Shown here piece after piece: positions 57,353 through 64,000 of a stretch of 64,000 nucleotides of DNA. The stretch comes from Oscillospiraceae bacterium (GTDB lineage Bacteria > Bacillota > Clostridia > Oscillospirales > Ruminococcaceae): the NCBI GenBank assembly GCA_018380115.1, contig JAGZUF010000001.1:124001-188000 (forward strand), read 5' to 3'. Each line of letters starts with the position of its first letter. The stretch's first letter is position 1. The notes under the pieces were generated by a model, which did no database searches, had not been told where the DNA came from, and worked only from the letters and a program-made list of their open reading frames with translations. The translations under genes and the position numbers were made by a program.

Positions 57353-58368
57353 CCAATGCCCTCCCCTATCACGGCGCGCAGCGTCTCCACCGGCACCTTC
57401 TCCAGCCGGTAGCTGCCCGGCTGCTTCACCTTCACCAGCGTGATGGCGCCGTTCGCGGCTTTTTTGTCATGCACAAGGTGGGAATATATCTCGTCCCCGT
57501 CATAACGGATGCGCACCGGCAGGCCCAGCGCCCTGTATACCCTCCGCACGCGCGCGCGCACGGCCGGGCTCTCCAGCATGGGCAGCGTGCCCAGCGCCAC
57601 GCACTCGCCGTGGTAAAGCTGGCGGCGCGCAAGGCCGCGGCTGGCCTCGATGGCATGGCCGATGGTGTGGCCGAAGTTCAGCGCCGCACGGCAGCCCGCC
57701 TCGCGCTCGTCCGCCTCCACAATGGCCTTTTTCACCGCAAGGCTGCGGTACAGAATTTCCTCAAGGCTCTGCTGTGCGGCGTCTTTTTCAAACAGCTCGA
57801 AAAGCGCCGCGTCCCCGATGAGGCCCGTCTTCACCGCCTCGGCCAGCCCGTTCGCCACATGGCGCGGGGGCAGGGTGGCAAGGGTGTCCGGGTCTGCCAC
57901 CACAAGGCACGGCTGGTGAAAGGCACCCACGATATTTTTGGTGCCCGCCAGGTTCACGGCCGTCTTGCCGCCGATGGAGGAATCTACCTGCGCAAGCGTG
58001 GTGGTGGGGCAGTTGATAAAATCGATGCCGCGCATATAGCATGCGGCGGCAAAGCCCGCGGCGTCGCCCACCACGCCGCCGCCCAGGGCCAGCACCGCGT
58101 CCGTGCGGGCAAAGCCGTGCTGCAGCATCGCGGCGCACAGGCGCTCTGTCACGGCAAGGCTCTTCGAGCCCTCGCCCTGCTCCAGCACCACGGGCACCCC
58201 CTGCGGGCACTGCGCCATCACCGTGGAAAGATACTGCTGCGGCACGCCGGAATCTGTCACCACAAGCACCTTGCGGCTCAGGTTCACAAGCTGCCCCACG
58301 CGCCCCAGCGCGCCGCGCCGCAGAATGATGTCATAGCTTCGCGGGCCAAGCCGCATCGTCAGTTTCAT
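57349..58368 (-). CDS. aroB: 3-dehydroquinate synthase
   Basis: Cyclises DAHP to 3-dehydroquinate with NAD+ and a divalent metal. Its 339 residues contain ALGGGVVGDAAGFAAA, NCPTTTLAQVDSSIGGKTAV, GLAEAVKTGLIGD and the metal-ligand region NFGHTIGHAIEA with YHGECVALG. The start at 58368 overlaps pheA by 4 nt; longer open frame to 58545 lies inside pheA. Confidence 0.97.
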   Translation of the reverse strand: MKLTMRLGPRSYDIILRRGALGRVGQLVNLSRKVLVVTDSGVPQQYLSTVMAQCPQGVPVVLEQGEGSKSLAVTERLCAAMLQHGFARTDAVLALGGGVVGDAAGFAAACYMRGIDFINCPTTTLAQVDSSIGGKTAVNLAGTKNIVGAFHQPCLVVADPDTLATLPPRHVANGLAEAVKTGLIGDAALFELFEKDAAQQSLEEILYRSLAVKKAIVEADEREAGCRAALNFGHTIGHAIEASRGLARRQLYHGECVALGTLPMLESPAVRARVRRVYRALGLPVRIRYDGDEIYSHLVHDKKAANGAITLVKVKQPGSYRLEKVPVETLRAVIGEGIG

Positions 58369-59465
58369 ACGCGCTCCCCTTCCGCCGCGCCGCGGCTGTA
58401 TACGCCAAGCACGCGCACCGTGCGGCACACGGCGCCCAGCTTTTTCAGAAGGGCCTGCGCCGCTGCGCCGCTGCAGTCGCCCACCAGCTCGGCATAAAAA
58501 TAATACTCCCAGGCCGCGTGCGGCATGGGCCTGCTTTTGATGCACTCGAGGTTGAAGCCCTCTTCGCCTATCACCTGCATCACGCGCGCCAGCGCGCCGG
58601 CCTTGTGGTCTACCGTGAACAGCAGGCTGAAGCGGTTGCCCTTTGCCCGCTGCACCCTGCCGATGACAATAAAGCGGGTGGTGTTGTCCTCGCTGCCGTT
58701 GATATTTTCTGCCAGCACATGCAGGCCGTACAGCCCTGCCGTCTCTTTTGAGGCAATAGCCGCCAGCGCTTTGTCGCCCCGGCGCGCCACCTCCTGTGCG
58801 GCCAGCGCCGTATTAGCCGCCTCGCGCCGGGCAAGGCCCAGCATTTTCAAAAAGCCCGCGCACTGGCGCAGGGCCTGCGGGTGCGAAAGCACTGTTTTTA
58901 CATCGCCCAGCGCCGCGCCCGGCACCCCAAGCAGGTTCTGGCCCACAGGCAAATCATACATGTCACACACGCACAGCCCAGGGTGGGAAAAGCAAAGGTC
59001 CAGCACTTCAGACACATCCCCCGCGCTGCTGTTTTCAAACGGCAGCACGCCGTATTCAGCCTCGCCGCTTTCCACCGCGCGGAACACATCCTCCCACGCC
59101 GCAAAACCCACGGCGCGCGCGTGCGGAAACAGCCTGCACAGCGCAATGTGGCTGAACGCGCCCTCCACGCCCTGGTATGCCACCGCGCCGCGCCCCAAAA
59201 GCGCCTGCTGCAGCGCGCGGGAAAGCGCCATGTTGTGGCGCACAAAATCTTCATAATAGGGGGCCATGGCCTTTTCGCGCGCACCCAGCGCTGCAAGGTT
59301 TTTTTCCACCACGGCCTCTTCGCGCGCCGCATCCAGCACAGGCAGGCCATGCTGCGCCTTGTACCCGGCTATGGCCGCCGCGGCCTCCATGCGGGCAAGA
59401 AATGCCTCGCGCAGCGTTTCATCCAGGGAATCTATCTTTTTGCGCAGTGCCTCCAGCGTCTCCAT
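58365..59465 (-). CDS. pheA: Bifunctional chorismate mutase-prephenate dehydratase
   Basis: Makes phenylpyruvate from chorismate in two steps. Its 366 residues contain an AroQ-type chorismate mutase (1-85, LRKKIDSLDETLREAFLARM), a prephenate dehydratase domain (about 90-270, VAYQGVEGAFSHIALCRLF, GVLPFENSSAGDVSEVLDL, NTTRFIVIGR) and a C-terminal ACT domain (SLLFTVDHKAGALARVMQV, NLECIKSRPMP) that should bind Phe for feedback inhibition. It is the first gene of the aromatic operon; only about 37 nt separate its start from the -10 box, so there is no room for a T-box or peptide attenuator. Confidence 0.97.
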   Translation of the reverse strand: METLEALRKKIDSLDETLREAFLARMEAAAAIAGYKAQHGLPVLDAAREEAVVEKNLAALGAREKAMAPYYEDFVRHNMALSRALQQALLGRGAVAYQGVEGAFSHIALCRLFPHARAVGFAAWEDVFRAVESGEAEYGVLPFENSSAGDVSEVLDLCFSHPGLCVCDMYDLPVGQNLLGVPGAALGDVKTVLSHPQALRQCAGFLKMLGLARREAANTALAAQEVARRGDKALAAIASKETAGLYGLHVLAENINGSEDNTTRFIVIGRVQRAKGNRFSLLFTVDHKAGALARVMQVIGEEGFNLECIKSRPMPHAAWEYYFYAELVGDCSGAAAQALLKKLGAVCRTVRVLGVYSRGAAEGERV

Positions 59466-59501
59466 CCGCGGCTTCGCCCCTTTGCGGTCATAATATGTTG
59501 T

Positions 59502-59530
59502 ATTATATCACACCCAAGGCCCCTGCGCAA
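59502..59530 (-). promoter_or_regulatory. Promoter of the aromatic amino acid operon
   Basis: On the minus strand TTGCGC (59525-59530), a 17-bp spacer and TATAAT (59502-59507), directly upstream of pheA. Confidence 0.7.
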
Positions 59531-59607
59531 AGCAAATCACATTTTTATGCGCGGCGTGCGGTGTGCCGCGCGCCGCGCCGGGGCTTTCCCTTTGCGGCTG
59601 TTTGTGA

Positions 59608-59613
59608 TATAAT
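59608..59613 (+). promoter_or_regulatory. -10 element for the G5/M23 peptidase gene
   Basis: GATATAATGTC provides a perfect TATAAT about 100 nt before the ATG; no good -35 is visible. A GC-rich hairpin leader (GCGCGGCC...GGCCGCGC) lies between. Confidence 0.5.
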
Positions 59614-59716
59614 GTCATTAATTATTCCCTTGCAGGCCGCCGTGCGCGGCGCGCCGCAGGGCATGCCGCGCGGCCAAAAGGGCCGCGCATCCCTTTTCAG
59701 CGAAGGAGCTTTCCCA

Positions 59717-61360
59717 ATGGCAAACAACGAACAGGACAAGCGCCCCCGCGCGCCCAAAAAGGCCAATACGGACACCGTCTCGTTCCGCGTGGTGGCCAGC
59801 CTGCAGCGCGGCGCCAACGACGCCGTGGCGGTGCCGCACCGCGGGCCTATACCGCTGCGCCTTGTGGTGAATGCCTTCGGGCAACTTTTATACCGCGTGG
59901 GCTTTGAAACAGAATATGTGGTGCGCTGCTTCTGGCGCGGCCTGCGCAGAGCCACCGCCGGGGCAAGGCGCTGGGCCGTGCTGGCCGCAAAAACAGTGGC
60001 GGCGCCCTTTGGGCTGTTTTTCCGCACCATGTGGCGCGACCTTTCGGCCCCCTTTGTGCATCTGGCGCACGGCATGCGCCACCTGAAAGCGGAAAAGCAG
60101 GCCGGCAGCGGCACCAGCAGCATTGCCTTCATCCGCAGCGGCGTGCAAAAGCACCGCGCCGTGCTGGCGGGTGCGCTGGGCTATCTTCTGCCTGTGGGCG
60201 CGCTGGCCATACTGGTGTTCACCGTAAGCCAGGTGCTGGGCGCCAACTATTCCCTTGCAGTGGAATATAAAGGCGATATCATCGGCTTTGTGGAAAACGA
60301 AAACGTGTGGGAGGCCGCCAACAGCCTTGTGCGCGAGCGCATCATCGCCTCGGATGAAACAGACCAGGCCTGGAACGCCGAGCCCGTGTTTACCATCCGC
60401 GCCGTGGATAAGGCCGCTCTTTCCTCCGCCAGCTATCTGGCAGACACCATTGTAAAAAATTCCTCCGACGAAATACAAAACGCCACCGGCATCCATGTAA
60501 ACGGGCAGCTTGTGGGCGTTGTGACGGACGGCGCGGCGCTGCAGCAGGTGCTGGATGACACCCTCGCCCCGTATGAGACGGGCGGCGAGTTTCACCGCGT
60601 GGCCTTTGCACAGGAGATAGAGCTCGTGCCAGGCATCTATTACACCTCCTCTATCGAGGATATCTCCGCCGTGACAGACGCCCTGCGCGCAGACCCAACC
60701 TACCTTCAGGTAAAAATAACGGACCGCGAGGAATATGACGACGTGCAGCCGTACGAGACCATCACGCAGGAATCGGACGATTATTACGAGGGCACGCAGC
60801 GCGTGCTGCAGCGCGGCCGGAATGGCCGCCAGCATGTGGTGGCAGACGTGACGCGCGTGAACGGCGAAGAAGTTGCGCGCGAGGTGGTGGAAACCACCGT
60901 GCTGGAGGAGATGACGCCCCGCATCGTAGTGGTGGGCACAAAATCTTATGATTTTGCCACCAGTGTCGGCCATGTGGGTTCGGGCAGCCTTTCGTTCCCC
61001 GTGCCGGGCTATTCCTACATCACCACCCGCTTCGGCCAGGGCCGCCACCGCGGCACAGATATCTGCGCGCCCGCTGGCACGCCTATCTATGCCTGTGCGG
61101 GCGGCACCGTGGTGGAGGCCGGCTGGCATTACAGCTGGGGCAATTATGTGCGCATCGACCACGGCGGCTATTACACGCTGTACGCGCACTGCTCGCAGCT
61201 TTCCGTCTCGGCCGGGCAGGCCGTGGCGCAGGGGCAGCTTGTGGGGCTTGTGGGCAACACGGGCTATTCCTCCGGTAACCACTGCCATTTGGAATTGTGG
61301 CTGGATAACTCCGGTTCCTACTACAGCCTGACAGACCCGCTGAACTATATGACGCCGTGA
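59717..61360 (+). CDS. Membrane-anchored G5-domain M23 peptidase
   Basis: A 547-residue cell-wall endopeptidase. A 150-residue basic cytoplasmic part precedes one membrane helix (about 157-177, GALGYLLPVGALAILVFTV). Outside are a helical/beta linker, a G5 domain (about 365-430, YETITQESDDYYEGTQRVLQ to TPRIVVVGTK) and a C-terminal M23 domain with HRGTDICAPAGTPIYA, YTLYAHCSQL and NHCHLELW, which retains the HxxxD and HxH zinc ligands. G5 domains bind wall polymers. The long cytoplasmic stretch before the helix is unusual. GAAGGAG precedes the ATG. Confidence 0.93.
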   Translation: MANNEQDKRPRAPKKANTDTVSFRVVASLQRGANDAVAVPHRGPIPLRLVVNAFGQLLYRVGFETEYVVRCFWRGLRRATAGARRWAVLAAKTVAAPFGLFFRTMWRDLSAPFVHLAHGMRHLKAEKQAGSGTSSIAFIRSGVQKHRAVLAGALGYLLPVGALAILVFTVSQVLGANYSLAVEYKGDIIGFVENENVWEAANSLVRERIIASDETDQAWNAEPVFTIRAVDKAALSSASYLADTIVKNSSDEIQNATGIHVNGQLVGVVTDGAALQQVLDDTLAPYETGGEFHRVAFAQEIELVPGIYYTSSIEDISAVTDALRADPTYLQVKITDREEYDDVQPYETITQESDDYYEGTQRVLQRGRNGRQHVVADVTRVNGEEVAREVVETTVLEEMTPRIVVVGTKSYDFATSVGHVGSGSLSFPVPGYSYITTRFGQGRHRGTDICAPAGTPIYACAGGTVVEAGWHYSWGNYVRIDHGGYYTLYAHCSQLSVSAGQAVAQGQLVGLVGNTGYSSGNHCHLELWLDNSGSYYSLTDPLNYMTP

Positions 61361-61384
61361 CCGGCCGGGCAGGCCGGTCACGGC

Positions 61385-61624
61385 GTGCAAAGCCGCCCGC
61401 AAACCGATGCTTGCCGCCTCTGTACAGAGGCGCTGAAAATTATCCCTTCTTCCACCGGCTAGCGGCTGTTAAGGCAGCCGACCCTGCCCGCGCAGGGCTC
61501 GCAGCGTTTTTTCGGCTTTTGCCCATTCTTTTTCAGCAAAACCGCTGTATTTCCTTTACCTTTCTTCCGGCCCTGCGCTCATCGATTTTCAAAGCTTTTT
61601 ACCCGCCCCCGGCAGAACCGGGGG
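61385..61624 (+). repeat. Diverged copy of the intergenic repeat ending in a terminator hairpin
   Basis: It shares CTTGCCGCCTCTGTACAGAGGC followed by GCTGAAAAT, and AAAGCTTTTTACCCGCCCCC with the hairpin CCCCCGGC-AGA-ACCGGGGG, with the clear copies. Here the last hairpin is followed by CTTTTTCC, so it can also stop transcription from the upstream peptidase gene. Confidence 0.55.
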
Positions 61625-61645
61625 CTTTTTCCTGCCTCATGCGGC

Positions 61646-61690
61646 AAAAAGGGCGGGGGCCCCGGCTGTGCCGGGGCCCCCGCCCTTTTT
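61646..61690 (+). terminator. Perfect bidirectional terminator between the M23 gene and prfC
   Basis: AAAAAGGGCGGGGGCCCCGG and its perfect complement around CTGTG, with five A before and five T after the stem. It ends 4 nt before the prfC stop codon on the opposite strand. Confidence 0.92.
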
Positions 61691-61694
61691 AATA

Positions 61695-63293
<1,599 letters not shown>

Positions 63294-63537
63294 AGCCTTT
63301 TCCTCCAGAAAGGCCCCGCGGCTGCGGGGCCGGTATTGTGTTGCCGTACGCACCGGGCGGCACTGTGCCTCCCCCGCCGGGCTCATGGCCGCAGCCGGGG
63401 CCGGGGAGGGCGGCCCGGCGCGCTCCGCTCTGCCGGCCACGCATGCCTTCGCGGGCCCTGCCGCACAGGCGGAAAGCTGTGTTTCCCACCAAAGGACGGT
63501 GCGGGGGCGAAACTGCCCGCCGCCCTGCCCGGCCTAT

Positions 63538-63566
63538 ATTGTACGGCATTTCGGCCCGCTTTGCAA
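63538..63566 (-). promoter_or_regulatory. Promoter of prfC
   Basis: On the minus strand TTGCAA (63561-63566), a 17-bp spacer and TACAAT (63538-63543), leaving a leader of about 240 nt before the TTG start that is GC-rich but shows no known riboswitch. Confidence 0.65.
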
Positions 63567-63754
63567 GCGGCTGCGGCCTGTTTTTCAGCCGCCCTGCCCG
63601 CAGCGCGTGCAAATCACAACCTCATGTTGAACGTGGGGTTTGCAGAACGGCCCTATAAGGGCCATTATTCCAGCCGCAGCGAAAGGTGCGCAATGGGCAG
63701 CGCCAGCCGCACTTGGCGTTGATTTTTCGTTTTTTCTTCTACTGCGGCCTTACT

Positions 63755-63886
63755 TCAATTTGCCCTTCGCCGCAAGCTGTCTTTTATATAGCATTTAAAA
63801 TTCGCACCGGAAACATAAACGATTGGATATTCATTGCCAATCCATCTAATAGTGGCGCGCCCACTTTCTTGTTTTCTATCGTTCAT
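63755..63886 (-). CDS. Possible 43-residue protein, or remnant
   Basis: An open frame MNDRKQESGRATIRWIGNEY... ending IKDSLRRRAN, in the AT-rich stretch at the right edge. The residue mix looks protein-like, but there is no clear ribosome binding site (upstream TTTTAACAGA) and no family that I recognise. It could be the end of a decayed gene. Nothing else is visible in 63570-64000 apart from a short palindrome GGCCCTATAAGGGCC at about 63649. Confidence 0.3.
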   Translation of the reverse strand: MNDRKQESGRATIRWIGNEYPIVYVSGANFKCYIKDSLRRRAN

Positions 63887-64000
63887 TCTGTTAAAACAGG
63901 TATTCTTTTCTATTCAACGCTCGTGCCAGATTCGCCCGCAAGTATAGCTTGTGGGCCTTATATGAATAGCAAAGCCGCAGAGGCCAAAGAGGCCCTGCGG

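Noticed and set aside
59466..59716. T-box or peptide attenuator before the aromatic operon
   Set aside because: The -10 box lies about 37 nt before pheA, leaving no room for a specifier stem, T-box motif or leader peptide; the plus-strand part is the leader of the M23 gene.

Overview
The window looks like chromosome of a Clostridia-class Firmicute, probably a gut member of the Oscillospirales (Ruminococcaceae-like). This is inferred from the high GC, GGAGG ribosome binding sites with many GTG/TTG starts, a CotF-type coat protein, the ftsEX-M23-S41 order, and the xpaC-telA-lemA cluster; no rRNA is present to confirm it. Coding is dense and mostly on the minus strand. Two blocks are visibly AT-richer than the rest: 1-5984 and about 10780-12610.

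Left edge (1-6032): the end of a genomic island. It holds a cut SLC13-type permease, a PucR-type regulator, a class III CoA-transferase, a decayed DUF1847 gene and an oxalate/formate-antiporter-like MFS carrier, together suggesting uptake and CoA-activation of some carboxylate. It ends exactly at a 48-nt 3' half of tRNA-Thr(UGU), 18 nt before an intact tRNA-Tyr. The 5' half of tRNA-Thr is absent, the usual sign of site-specific integration into a tRNA gene.

Region 6.3-19 kb: flavoredoxin, a MATE exporter divergent from an Lrp-type regulator, a CotF-like protein, a small AT-rich insert (GNAT plus MerR regulator with MerR-type 19-bp-spacer promoters), a lipoprotein, a class A penicillin-binding protein with an unusual repeated cytoplasmic tail, DUF896, and queH. 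Region 19-29 kb: a sulfur/tRNA operon (cysteine desulfurase, thiI, cinA, and a membrane-anchored CinA-related protein), then a response regulator/histidine kinase operon with an extracytoplasmic protein and a divergent lipoprotein. Region 29-37 kb: rsmA, the cell-division operon ftsE-ftsX-EnvC-like M23-S41 (the S41 protein lacks its nucleophilic serine), a CdaR-like regulator and an RsuA-family pseudouridine synthase. Region 37-50 kb: a gene-free 1.4 kb, DUF4830 protein, coaX, the xpaC-telA-lemA-TPM operon, lipoproteins, a metallo-beta-lactamase-fold hydrolase, a GH10-like lipoprotein and an MFS carrier.

Region 50-59.5 kb: one tightly overlapping operon, pheA-aroB-aroC-aroE/K-aroQ-aroF-aroA-tyrA, that covers all seven steps to chorismate plus the branches to Phe and Tyr. 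AroE and AroK are fused, and AroQ carries a DUF952 domain. Then come a G5/M23 peptidase and prfC.

A recurring, hairpin-rich intergenic repeat of about 230-260 bp (four clear copies, three diverged) occupies the longer non-coding gaps, mostly between convergent genes. No rRNA, CRISPR array, insertion sequence or complete phage is visible.
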